Shown here one piece after another: positions 17,093 through 25,994 of a DNA stretch of 64,000 bases. The first letter of the stretch is position 1. Each line of letters begins with the position of its first letter. Source of the DNA: JAXLQL01 sp046331625 (GTDB taxonomy: Bacteria > Acidobacteriota > Terriglobia > Bryobacterales > Bryobacteraceae); NCBI GenBank assembly GCA_046331625.1, contig JAXLQL010000020.1, positions 1 to 64,000 on the forward strand, written 5' to 3'. The notes below the pieces were generated by a model, which saw nothing but the letters and a program-made list of their open reading frames with translations, ran no database searches and was not told the origin of the DNA. Made by a program: the position numbers and the translations under genes.

Positions 17093-17292
17093 CCAACCGG
17101 CTCCGCGTGCTGCGCGCCGAGCGCCAGCTCTCGCAGGCCGACTTGGCCACGCAGCTCGGCGTCTCGCGCCAAACGGTGAACGCCATCGAGACGGGCCGCT
17201 ACGATCCCGGCCTGCCTCTCGCGTTCAAGATCGCCCGCGCGTTCGCGCTCAAGATCGAAGACGTGTTCGATCCCGGGCCGAACGGCGAATGA
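17089..17292 (+). CDS. XRE-family regulator coupled to the membrane protein
   Basis: A 67-residue DNA-binding protein made of one helix-turn-helix (LRAERQLSQADLATQLGVS, then RQTVNAIETGRYDPGLPLA and IARAFALKIEDVF), close to the YozG-type small regulators. The ATG shares four bases with the end of the upstream membrane gene. It is the natural candidate to bind the repeats around the promoter at 16572-16626. Confidence 0.92.
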   Translation: MTNRLRVLRAERQLSQADLATQLGVSRQTVNAIETGRYDPGLPLAFKIARAFALKIEDVFDPGPNGE

Positions 17293-17344
17293 CGATGCGC
17301 TCGCTATACTCGAAGAGAACTCCCCGCGGTCTCGCACTCCCTGA

Positions 17345-18979
17345 ATGATTTCGTTTTCCGGCATCCACAAGCAGTACGGCAAGCAGCTCGTCTTCGTCGA
17401 CGCGTCGTTCCAGTTGAACCCCGCCGACAAGGTGGGTCTGGTTGGTCCGAACGGAGCGGGCAAGACGACGTTGTTCCGGATGATCGTGGATGAGGAATCG
17501 CCCGATGAAGGTGACGTGACCGTACCGAAGAAGCTCACCATCGGATACTTCCGCCAGACGTAGAAGAGATGAGCGGGCGCTCGGTGCTCGATGAGGCGAC
17601 GTTTAAGAAGTGCTTGCGCCGATGGCTCCATCACGAGCTCGAAGAACTACAGCACGCCATGTCCGGATCCGGATCGCGCCGATGAGATGGACACGATCCT
17701 CGATCGCTTCGGCGAGGTGCAGGAAGAGTATGAGCACCTCGGCGGCTACGGCCTGGAAGCGCAGGCGCGCGAAGTGCTGCACGGGTTGGGCTTTGACGAC
17801 CAATGGATCGACGGAGACGTGGGCGCGCTCTCGGGCGGTTGGAAGATGCGCGTGGCTCTGGCTCGCGTGTTGCTCGGCCGGCCCGATGTGCTCCTGATGG
17901 ACGAGCCGACCAATCACCTCGACATCGAATCGATCATCTGGCTCGAGCAGTTTCTGAAGTCATACCAGGGCGCGCTGCTGATGACTTCGCACGACCGCGA
18001 CTTCATGAATCGCATCGTCTCGCGCATTGCCGAGATCGACGCGGGCGAGATCATCGTCTACTCCGGCAACTACGATTTCTACGAGCGCGAACGCAACATC
18101 CGCGAAGCGAACCAGCAGGCCGCCTTCGCGCGGCAGCAGGCGATGCTCGCCAAGGAGCAACGCTTCATCGACCGCTTCCGCACGCACGCCGCCAAGGCCG
18201 CGCAGGTGCAGAGCCGCATCAAGGCGCTCGACAAGATCGAGAAGATCGAACTGCCCAAGCGGCGTCAAGTGGTGAAGTTCGAGTTTCGCAAACCGCCGCG
18301 TTCCGGTGACCAAGTGGCGGTGCTCGAGGACCTGCACAAGAGCTATGGATCGCGCACGATCTACGACGGCTTCGATCTCACGATCCGCCGCGGCGAGCGC
18401 TGGGCTGTGATGGGGCGCAACGGCGCGGGCAAATCGACGTTGCTCAAGATGATCGCCGGAGCCACGGCTCCTGATAGCGGCGAGGTGCGGCTGGGCGCGG
18501 GGCTCGCGATGGGCTACTTCGCGCAGCAATCGCTCGACGTGCTCAATGCGGACCTCACGATTATCGATCAACTGCAGAAGGATTTTCCGCACGACAGTTT
18601 GGGGTCGCTGCGCACGCTGGCGGGTGCGTTCCAGTTCTCGGGCGACGATATCGACAAGAAGATCCGGTCGCTATCGGGCGGCGAGAAATCACGGCTGGCG
18701 ATGGCGCGGATGCTCTACGATCCACCGAATTTCCTGGTGCTCGACGAGCCCACCAACCACCTCGACCTCGCCACGAAGCAGATGCTGGTGGAAGCGCTGG
18801 CGGAGTTCGAGGGGACGATGATCTTCGTCTCGCATGACCGGACGTTCTTGCGCGGGTTGGGGTCGCGAGTGCTGGAGCTGGGTGGTGAGAGTGGGACGGA
18901 GAAGCAGCCGCTGGTGTATCCGGGATCGTATGTCGAGTACGTGCGGAAGCTCGGGCACGAAGCCCCCGGTATTCACTGA
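17345..18979 (+). pseudogene. ABC-F family ATPase with two compensating frameshifts
   Basis: ABC-F proteins are soluble tandem ATPases that act on the ribosome. The first ATPase domain begins in frame (GLVGPNGAGKTTLFRM, Walker A) and stops at TAG 17561-17563. One base appears to be missing at about 17558 (CAGAC where the family would have CAG GAC). From there the -1 frame reads DVEEMSGRSVLDEA and HHELEELQHAM, and an extra G at about 17664 (TCCGGAT) restores the original frame at DPDRADEMD. The rest is intact: LSGGWKMRVALAR, LLMDEPTNHLD, second Walker A GRNGAGKST, second LSGGEKSRLAMAR and LVLDEPTNHLD. A TATACT hexamer lies at 17305-17310. Either a sequencing/assembly artefact or a very recent pseudogene; a restart inside the shifted region would lack the first Walker A. 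Confidence 0.8.
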
Positions 18980-21250
18980 TTACGGGAGCTTCTCAACGTC
19001 GAAGAACTTCGCCTCCGTGAGCGCGCGATAGCGCTCCGGATGACACGTCAGCACCAAGAACTGTAGCCGTGCCGAGCGCTCGCGCAGTAGCTCCACGATG
19101 CGCTCCATGCGCGCGGAGTCAGTCGCCGTCAGCACGTCGTCGAGCACCACGAGTTGCCGCCCGCCGGCTGCCAACAGGTCCGCTAGCGCCAGCCGCACGG
19201 CAAGATGCACCTGCTCGGTCTCGCCGCCGGACAACTCCTCCACCGCGAAATCGCCGACTCCCGTCGCCTCGAACTCCTCGGTTAACCGGACCGGCTGCGC
19301 CGAATCCGCCACACGCTCGAGGATCGTCGTCGCCGCAGCTTCCACCGGCTTCGAGAGTCCGGCGAGCGTGCGGTCGCGGCAAGCCTCGATCGTCTCCCAC
19401 AACAACTTCGCCGCTTCGGCATGGAGCTTCTCCTCACCGAATGCGCGCTCGAATTCGGCGAGCCGCTCTTCCGCTTCGCTCAATCGCTCATGCGGGGCCG
19501 CCGTCGATGCGCTGCGCAGCAAAGCCTGCTCTTCGATCCAACGATCGCGCAACCGGCCGGCTTCTTGCTCGGCTCGCTCCGCTTCCCGCTGCAAACCGCG
19601 CACACCGCCCGCGCCCGGCACCGGACCGATCTCCTCGCGCAACTGCTTCAACGCCGACTCGACGCCGTGCGCTACCAGTGCCGCGTTGTCGAGCGACTTC
19701 TGCCGCTCTTCGGGAGTAGATCCAGCCGAGAGGCGATCGCGCTCTGCCTCCGCGCCTGCCAAATCTTCCTGCCGCTGCTGTTGCTCGCGGGCCAGCCATC
19801 GCCAATCGCTTTCAGCCCGGCTCAGTTCGTGACCGGCGGCGCTGATGCGATCTTGCGCGCGGCGGATCTTCAACTCGAACTCCTCGCGCAAACGAGTCGC
19901 CTCTTTGCGGAGATCGGCCGCGTCCGGCGGCGACGTGGCCCAATCCGCATGCGCCTCGAGGATCGCGGTGACGCTTTCGCCGAGTCCGGTGGCGCGAAGC
20001 TTGCCCACACCTTCCACCTCGAGCTCGATGCGTGGCGCGCCGGCCACTCGGAACGGCTGCCCCGCCCCGATCCGATGCTCGCCAGCAGGTTCGCCTTCTT
20101 TCACGCGAATGGTCTGCGGCGCTTCCGGCGACCATTCCATGCGCAAGCGATTCTTGTCATCGTCGATCACCTGCCGGTAGCGCTCCGCATCGGCCGCCTG
20201 GGTCTCTGCCCTCCGGACCTCCGGCTCGGCAGAGCTCACCTGAAACAATTCCTCGGTCGCACGTTCTTTCGCCTGGCGATGGGCTTCGATGCGCTCGCTC
20301 GCCTGGCGAACCTCCACGGCGAGATCCACCAACCGCGCACGCAGCCGCCCGGTGCGATCGGCAAGCGAACGGAGCCGCTCCACCAGATCGTTCTGGCGAT
20401 GATACTCGGCGTCGGCCGCTCGCCGTTCGATCTCGAGCTCGCGCAAGCGCTGCTCGTTCGCCGTGTAGGCTTGGCTGCTCTTCTCCGCGGTCGCGAGTTT
20501 GGAGCGAGCGCCGGTCATCCGCTTCTCCGCAGCGGACCACTCGGAGCGAAACTGCTCGATCTGCCGCGTGCTGCGTTCGATCGAGACCAGTGCCGTGCGC
20601 GCTTCGGCCACTTCCTCACGAGCCGCTTCCACGGCCGTGCCGAGCCGGATGAACTCGGGCTCGAAGCGGCCCGTGCGCACGCGCCCGGTCGAGGTGAAGA
20701 ACTGCGCGTAGAGCGCCTCCGCCATCGCTTCGATCCGTTGTCCAGCCGGACCCGACAATTGCGCTCCGAGTGAACGGCGGATGTCGGCGAGCGCATCGCC
20801 CGAGAGCTCGGGCAGCGCGACGGAGCCTTGCGGGGTCCAGAGCGCGCCGGCGATGCCCCAGTCGCGTTCACCCGCGCGGAGCATCTTGCGGACCTGCTCC
20901 ACGGCAGCGTCGGCGTCGGCAAGCGGAGTCCATGCGCTGGCCTCCCAGCGTTCGAGCCGCGCCCACGGCTGATCGAGGAACTGCTTTGTCGCGCGATACA
21001 CTTGGCCTGCATGACTGAACTCTACCCACGCTCGCGGTGCAAGTTGTCGGCCGCGTGGGCGCAAGCTCTCCACTTGTTTGCCAGTGGCGCGATGACTCTC
21101 GAACAGCGTCTTCACGAGCGCACGCAGCAGAGTGGACTTGCCCGAGCCGTTCGGCCCGTGCAGGATGTTGATCCGTTCGTCGAGAGGACCGAGCAAGGTC
21201 CGGCGCGTGAAGCACTGGAAATGCTCGACAGCGAGGCGGCGCAGCACCAT
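18980..21250 (-). CDS. sbcC: SbcC/Rad50-like ATPase without a zinc hook
   Basis: A 756-residue SMC-like ATPase. It has Walker A GPNGSGKSTL near residue 33, a long central coiled coil (about 170-640, rich in Glu/Arg/Ala), the signature LSGGETEQVHLAVRLALADLL near residue 690 and Walker B QLVVLDDVLT. It should form a DNA-end-processing complex with the SbcD-like nuclease encoded just upstream. It is shorter than typical SbcC (about 1000) and has no CxxC in the coiled coil, so the usual zinc hook is absent. Its ATG overlaps the upstream stop by one base (TAATG). Its stop directly abuts the ABC-F stop on the other strand. Confidence 0.85.
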   Translation of the reverse strand: MVLRRLAVEHFQCFTRRTLLGPLDERINILHGPNGSGKSTLLRALVKTLFESHRATGKQVESLRPRGRQLAPRAWVEFSHAGQVYRATKQFLDQPWARLERWEASAWTPLADADAAVEQVRKMLRAGERDWGIAGALWTPQGSVALPELSGDALADIRRSLGAQLSGPAGQRIEAMAEALYAQFFTSTGRVRTGRFEPEFIRLGTAVEAAREEVAEARTALVSIERSTRQIEQFRSEWSAAEKRMTGARSKLATAEKSSQAYTANEQRLRELEIERRAADAEYHRQNDLVERLRSLADRTGRLRARLVDLAVEVRQASERIEAHRQAKERATEELFQVSSAEPEVRRAETQAADAERYRQVIDDDKNRLRMEWSPEAPQTIRVKEGEPAGEHRIGAGQPFRVAGAPRIELEVEGVGKLRATGLGESVTAILEAHADWATSPPDAADLRKEATRLREEFELKIRRAQDRISAAGHELSRAESDWRWLAREQQQRQEDLAGAEAERDRLSAGSTPEERQKSLDNAALVAHGVESALKQLREEIGPVPGAGGVRGLQREAERAEQEAGRLRDRWIEEQALLRSASTAAPHERLSEAEERLAEFERAFGEEKLHAEAAKLLWETIEACRDRTLAGLSKPVEAAATTILERVADSAQPVRLTEEFEATGVGDFAVEELSGGETEQVHLAVRLALADLLAAGGRQLVVLDDVLTATDSARMERIVELLRERSARLQFLVLTCHPERYRALTEAKFFDVEKLP

Positions 21251-22302
21251 TAGAGCATCTCGTGCAGCGCCAGCAGCGCATGCGTTCCTAGTTCGTCTTG
21301 GCGCGCCTGCAGGCGCTTGGCTACTTCGCGCAGGTAGCCCTCGGGAAGATCGTCGATCCAGCGGTGGTCAGTGGGCGCGGTAGCGAGCGATTCCGTATCC
21401 AGGCGCGCGAACAAGAAGTGTTCGGGCAGCTTTTCCGCCGATGCGAGCGCGCCGCGATCGGTGGCGAATAGGTGCCCGCGCAACTGCCAATCAAGCAAGA
21501 TGCTTTGTGGATTCGCCATCGTCTCGAGTTCGCTGACTGCGCGCGCCAACTGCCCGGCGGTGCGGAGCGTATCCTCGCGCATCACCCATTTCAACTTGCC
21601 TGTGGATACGGCGCGAACGCGCGGCTCGACGCCGGGAGCGTCGATCTCCACGATGAGTGCTTGACCGCTCTCGCGTTCGCCGAATCGAGAGGGCTCATGC
21701 GTTCCCGAGTACGCCATGCGGCCCATGACCGACGTCGAGTGCCAATGCCCGAGCGCGAGATAGTCGAGCCCGGTGCGTTCGGCGGCATCGCGTGCAATCG
21801 GATGTGCCCGCTCGGACTCAGGCACTCCCGCAACGGTTCCGTGCGCGATGCCGATGCGAATGCCGTGATCGGTCTCTCGCGGAATCCACGCGGTTGGATC
21901 ATTCGCCGACCAACGCTCCTCCACCGGGCACGGATACAGCTCGCCGCCGGGAATCTCCACCGCTTCTCGCCGCGCGAGCACATTCACGTTGGCCGCGCGC
22001 GGCCATGCGGCGTGCTCCCAAACGGAGCCGACACCCAGGTGGTCATGATTGCCCGGGATCACGTAAACGGGGCACGAGGCTCGGTCCAGCAAGGCAACCA
22101 CTTCTTCGACATGAGCTCGCGAGACGCCATTGTCTTCGAACGTGTCTCCGGCGATGAGGATGAATTCGGCTCGTTCGCGAGCCGCCAGCTCCACCACGGT
22201 TACCGCCGATTCCAGGCGCGCTTCACGAACTCTCGCGGCGGCTCGGCCCGCATGCGCAGCCTTCATTCCAATCTGCCAATCGGCCGTGTGGAGGAATCTC
22301 AA
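21250..22302 (-). CDS. sbcD: SbcD/Mre11-like DNA repair metallophosphoesterase
   Basis: A 350-residue calcineurin-like phosphoesterase. Motifs seen are FLHTADWQIG (motif I), IAGDTFED (motif II), PGNHDHLG (motif III) and ALGHWHS (motif V). Motif I has Gln where classical SbcD has His (DxH), which may alter one metal ligand. It should cut DNA ends together with the SbcC-like ATPase. The gene overlaps the upstream zincin gene by 4 bases and the downstream ATPase gene by 1, so the three are one operon. Confidence 0.88.
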   Translation of the reverse strand: MRFLHTADWQIGMKAAHAGRAAARVREARLESAVTVVELAARERAEFILIAGDTFEDNGVSRAHVEEVVALLDRASCPVYVIPGNHDHLGVGSVWEHAAWPRAANVNVLARREAVEIPGGELYPCPVEERWSANDPTAWIPRETDHGIRIGIAHGTVAGVPESERAHPIARDAAERTGLDYLALGHWHSTSVMGRMAYSGTHEPSRFGERESGQALIVEIDAPGVEPRVRAVSTGKLKWVMREDTLRTAGQLARAVSELETMANPQSILLDWQLRGHLFATDRGALASAEKLPEHFLFARLDTESLATAPTDHRWIDDLPEGYLREVAKRLQARQDELGTHALLALHEML

Positions 22303-22676
22303 TTCGCGCCCGCCCGCCGTCTGACCGAACGCTCGCGCGCGTGACGCCTCTCGGCGCGTTGTACCTGGTGCTCATTCATTCCGAAATAGTGTGCCACTTC
22401 ATGCCACACCGTTTCGTGCACGATTTCCTCGAGGTGCACGCGATTGAGCGCCATGCGTTCATGCGGACCTTGATAGATGGTGATCCGGTCAGGCATGCGG
22501 AACGAGTCCGCGTGGCTGCGGTTGGGCAGCGGCGTTCCCTGGTAGAGCCCGAGCAAGCCGGGCCGCGGCGGTTCTTGTTCCACGACGAAAGTAACGTTGT
22601 CGATGCGGCGGCGGAATCGCAAGGCTATGGCGCGAATGGCGTCCTCCACAACCGAGTCGAATTCCGCGGGAGACAT
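22299..22676 (-). CDS. Small zincin-superfamily metallopeptidase (Zincin_1 type)
   Basis: A 125-residue protein with the motif HEVAHYFGMNE near residue 91, that is HExxH plus the following Gly/Met typical of the small Zincin_1 (PF06262-type) family. The upstream FVVEQEPP and LLGLYQGTPLP segments also fit that family. Substrate unknown. It is the first gene of the sbcDC operon and shares 4 bases with sbcD, an association worth noting because family members are usually found alone. Confidence 0.85.
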   Translation of the reverse strand: MSPAEFDSVVEDAIRAIALRFRRRIDNVTFVVEQEPPRPGLLGLYQGTPLPNRSHADSFRMPDRITIYQGPHERMALNRVHLEEIVHETVWHEVAHYFGMNEHQVQRAERRHARERSVRRRAGAN

Positions 22677-22820
22677 GTTTCCTTATCATTATCTCCTTGC
22701 AGCGATTCCGCGCCAACAGGAGATGGTACCGCGTAGCCGCTATCCATCCTGGTTCGTAAAGATTGAACTCGCAACCTGCAGTCAACCGGTGTTATGCTCA
22801 GGGCGGAAAGGATTCCGGCA

Positions 22821-23933
22821 ATGAAGCCTATCTTGTTGGTGGTAGCTGCGTTCGCGGCTTCCGCGGCGTCGCTTCCCGAGGTGAGCTCGCGCCGCGGCGC
22901 CGAGCTCTTCTTCTCCTACGGATGCTCGGAGTGCCATGCGGTCAATGGTAAGGGACAGCGTGTGGCGCCGGACCTCGGCCGCCGCCTGGACCGCGAATAC
23001 TCGGCCGCCGGCATGGCCAGCCGCATGTGGAACCACGCGCCCACGATGTGGAAGGCGATGGGGCGGTCGCGCTCGACGATCCCCACGCTTTCGCCGGCCG
23101 ACGCAGCCGATATCTTCGCGTTTTTCTACTCGGTACGTTACTTCGAAAAACCAGGCGACGCCGCGCGCGGCAAGCAGGTTTGGATGTCGAAGAATTGCGC
23201 GGCGTGTCACGGAACGCCGGGTCCGGCCGGCACAGCCACGGGGAAAACGATCGCCAAGAACGTGGTGGAGTGGCGCTCGCTTTCCGATCCGGTGGAACTG
23301 GTGCAGCAGATGTGGAATCACTCGAGCGCGATGCGCACGGCCGCGGCCGAAAAGAAAGTGAAGTGGCCCGCGCTCACTTCGCAAGAGCTGACCGACTTGT
23401 TGGTTTGGCTGCAGAACCTGCCGATCGCGCGCGTCGAGAACTTGCACTTCTCGTTGCCCTCGGGCGACAAGGGAGCGGAATTGCTGGCGTCAAAAGGCTG
23501 CGCGAACTGCCACAAAGGCGCGCTCTCCCTCGATGACCGGCTCCCCAACCGCACGTTGACCGAAGTGGCCGCGGCGATGTGGAACCACGCTCCCAAGATG
23601 GCGGCGCAAACCGCGGCCGACATCGCAGGCGACGACATGCGAGAAATCGTAGCCTACGTGTGGGGCCGGCAGTTCTTCCAACCCAAGGGCGACGCTGCGC
23701 GCGGAGGTGCTGTCTTCCAGAGCCGGTGCGGTTCCTGCCACGGGCAAGGCAGCTCCCTCGGCGCACCTCCGGTGGATCAGATGCACGCCGAACGCTCAGC
23801 CATCGAAATGGTTTCGGCGCTGTGGCGGCACGGTCCGCGCATGCTCGCCGAACTCGAGCGCCAAGGCAAGCCTTGGCCCAATCTCTCACCCGCCGAGATG
23901 GCCAACGTGGTCTCGTTCCTCGGCCGGAAATGA
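22821..23933 (+). CDS. Exported tetrahaem cytochrome c with fourfold repeat
   Basis: A 370-residue periplasmic cytochrome: signal peptide (AAFAASAASLPE), then four c-type haem sites CSECH, CAACH, CANCH and CGSCH spaced about 80-120 residues apart. Each is followed 40-80 residues later by a similar helix, MWNHAPTM, MWNHSSAM, MWNHAPKM and LWRHGPRM, which probably supplies the distal Met/His. The protein is therefore four tandem copies of one domain. ATG 22821 was chosen because it starts the signal peptide; a TATGCT hexamer lies at 22793-22798. Likely an electron carrier for an unidentified periplasmic or outer-membrane partner. Confidence 0.9.
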   Translation: MKPILLVVAAFAASAASLPEVSSRRGAELFFSYGCSECHAVNGKGQRVAPDLGRRLDREYSAAGMASRMWNHAPTMWKAMGRSRSTIPTLSPADAADIFAFFYSVRYFEKPGDAARGKQVWMSKNCAACHGTPGPAGTATGKTIAKNVVEWRSLSDPVELVQQMWNHSSAMRTAAAEKKVKWPALTSQELTDLLVWLQNLPIARVENLHFSLPSGDKGAELLASKGCANCHKGALSLDDRLPNRTLTEVAAAMWNHAPKMAAQTAADIAGDDMREIVAYVWGRQFFQPKGDAARGGAVFQSRCGSCHGQGSSLGAPPVDQMHAERSAIEMVSALWRHGPRMLAELERQGKPWPNLSPAEMANVVSFLGRK

Positions 23934-23987
23934 CCCTGCCGTTCCCGCTATACTAGAGCGTTTGGCTTTCATCATCCTGGAGGCGGA

Positions 23988-25007
23988 ATGGCAACAGTCG
24001 AGTCCCCGGTTCTGACCCTCGTTGAGAACGCCGCCGAGGCCGAAAGCGACCCTGAACTCAGTTGGCGGTTTCTCCACTTCCTGTTCCTCCAACGCGAAGT
24101 AGAGGACCGCATCGAGCGCAAGCTTTACCGCCAAGGCAAGATCCTGGGCGGCGTCTACGTGGGCCGCGGGCAGGAAGCGATTTGCGTCGGGTCCGGCTTG
24201 GTTGCCGAGCAGGACGACGTGCTGTTCCCCTGCCACCGCGATCTGGGGCTCTACTTCATCCGCGGCGTGCATCCGCGCGAGGTGTTCGCGCAGTACATGG
24301 GCCGCGAAGGCGGGCTCACGCGCGGCCGCGATGGCAACATGCACATGGGCGATCTCGACAGGAAAATCATCGCCATCATCAGTGCGATGGCGGCGTCGGT
24401 TCCGGTGGCTGCGGGCGCGGCGATGGCGCTGAAGGCTCGCCGCTCGCGCAACATCGTCTTCAACTATTTCGGCGATGGCGCCACCAGCCGCGGAGACTGG
24501 CACGAAGGCGTGAATCTCGCGGCCGTGCAGAAGGCACCGGTGATCTTCATCTGCAATAACAACCAGTACGCCTACTCGACTCCGCTCGAAAAGCAGATGG
24601 CGTGCCGGGATGTGGCCGATCGTGCACCGGGCTATGGGATTCCGGCCGAGGTGGTGGATGGCAACGATGTGTTCGCGGTCTATCACGCCACGCGGCGCGC
24701 GGCTTCGCATTGCCGGGCGGGACACGGTCCGTATCTCCTCGAGTGCAAGACCTTCCGCATGACCGGACACTCGGCGCACGACGCGGGCGACTACGTGCCG
24801 AAGCATCTGTGGCAGGAGTGGGCGACGCGTGATCCGATCGGGCGTCTGGAAGCACGGATGATCGGAGAAGATTGGGCGCGGCGCGAAGAGATCGATGAGT
24901 TGTACGCGCGACTGCGCCGCGAGATCGATGACGCGATTGCGTGGGCGGAAGCGAGCCCGTATCCCGATCCATCCTCGTTGCTCGACGGCGTGTACGAGGG
25001 CTCCTGA
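23988..25007 (+). CDS. pdhA: Pyruvate (2-oxoacid) dehydrogenase E1 component, alpha subunit
   Basis: A 339-residue thiamine-diphosphate enzyme subunit. The cofactor motif runs from FGDGATSRGDWHEG to ICNNNQYAYS (GDG...NN), and the phosphorylation-loop region contains YLLECKTFRMTGHSAHD. With the beta subunit it decarboxylates pyruvate or another 2-oxoacid for transfer to E2; no E2 or E3 gene is in the window, so the exact substrate is not fixed. GGAGG lies 5 bases before ATG 23988 and TATACT at 23949-23954 is a likely -10. It overlaps the beta gene (TGATG). Confidence 0.93.
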   Translation: MATVESPVLTLVENAAEAESDPELSWRFLHFLFLQREVEDRIERKLYRQGKILGGVYVGRGQEAICVGSGLVAEQDDVLFPCHRDLGLYFIRGVHPREVFAQYMGREGGLTRGRDGNMHMGDLDRKIIAIISAMAASVPVAAGAAMALKARRSRNIVFNYFGDGATSRGDWHEGVNLAAVQKAPVIFICNNNQYAYSTPLEKQMACRDVADRAPGYGIPAEVVDGNDVFAVYHATRRAASHCRAGHGPYLLECKTFRMTGHSAHDAGDYVPKHLWQEWATRDPIGRLEARMIGEDWARREEIDELYARLRREIDDAIAWAEASPYPDPSSLLDGVYEGS

Positions 25008-25978
25008 TGCAGGCGACCTATCTCGAGGCGATCCGTCAAGGCATCTCGGAGGAAATGGAGCGCGATCCGAGCGTGTTCCTGCTCGGCGAGGACATCGGCG
25101 TCTACGGCGGCGCGTTCAAGGTGACGCAAGGGCTGCTCGAACGTTTCGGCGAGGAGCGCATCGTGGACACGCCGATTTCGGAATCCGCGATCATCGGCGC
25201 GGCGATCGGCGCGAGCTTCATGGGCATGCGTCCGGTGGCCGAGATCCAATTCGCCGACTTCATCACGTGCGGGTTCGACCAGATTGTGAACTTCGCGGCC
25301 AAGACGCGGTATCGGTGGAATGCGCCTGCGCCGCTGGTGGTGCGCGCGCCGAGCGGGGGGGGGATCCATGGTGGTCCGTTTCACTCGCAGAATCCGGAGG
25401 CGTGGTTCGTACACACGCCGGGGCTCAAGGTGGTGCAGCCTTCCACCGCGTATGACGCGAAGGGGCTGATCAAGAGCGCGATCCGCGACAACGATCCGGT
25501 GATTTTCTTCGAGCACAAGGCGCTGTACCGGCGCGTGAAAGAGGACCTGCCCGAGGGCGAATACACGGTGCCGCTGGGCAAGGCGCGCGTGCATCGCGAG
25601 GGGCGGCATGTGTCGGTGGTGACGTACGGGGCGATGGTCCACGTGGCTGCCGAGGCCGCGGATATCTTGGCCAAGGAAGGGATTTCGCTCGAAGTGGTGG
25701 ACCTGCGGACGCTGCTTCCGATCGATGAAGAAACGGTGCTCGCGAGTGTGCGCAAGACATCGAAGGCGATCGTGCTGCATGAGGCGACGCTGACGGGCGG
25801 GATCGGCGGTGAGATCAGCGCCCGAATTAACGAGAAGGCGTTCGAGGATTTGGATGGCCCGGTGCTGCGGATCGCGGCTCCGGATACGCCGGTGCCGTAT
25901 AGTCCGACGTTGGAGCAGGCGTTTTTGCCGAGTGTGGAGTTGGTGGTCGCCAAGGGGCGGTGGTTGGCGCGGTATTGA
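25007..25978 (+). CDS. pdhB: Pyruvate (2-oxoacid) dehydrogenase E1 component, beta subunit
   Basis: A 323-residue transketolase-like subunit, partner of the alpha subunit. Family features are LGEDIGVYGGAFKVTQGL at residue 25, DTPISESAIIGAAIGAS, EIQFADFI and the C-terminal LRTLLPIDEETV ... LHEATLTGGIGGEI. ATG 25007 overlaps the alpha stop, which argues for coupled translation and equal expression. The following TIR gene starts only 16 bases after the stop. Confidence 0.95.
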   Translation: MQATYLEAIRQGISEEMERDPSVFLLGEDIGVYGGAFKVTQGLLERFGEERIVDTPISESAIIGAAIGASFMGMRPVAEIQFADFITCGFDQIVNFAAKTRYRWNAPAPLVVRAPSGGGIHGGPFHSQNPEAWFVHTPGLKVVQPSTAYDAKGLIKSAIRDNDPVIFFEHKALYRRVKEDLPEGEYTVPLGKARVHREGRHVSVVTYGAMVHVAAEAADILAKEGISLEVVDLRTLLPIDEETVLASVRKTSKAIVLHEATLTGGIGGEISARINEKAFEDLDGPVLRIAAPDTPVPYSPTLEQAFLPSVELVVAKGRWLARY

Positions 25979-25994
25979 TGGATCCGGCGTGCCG

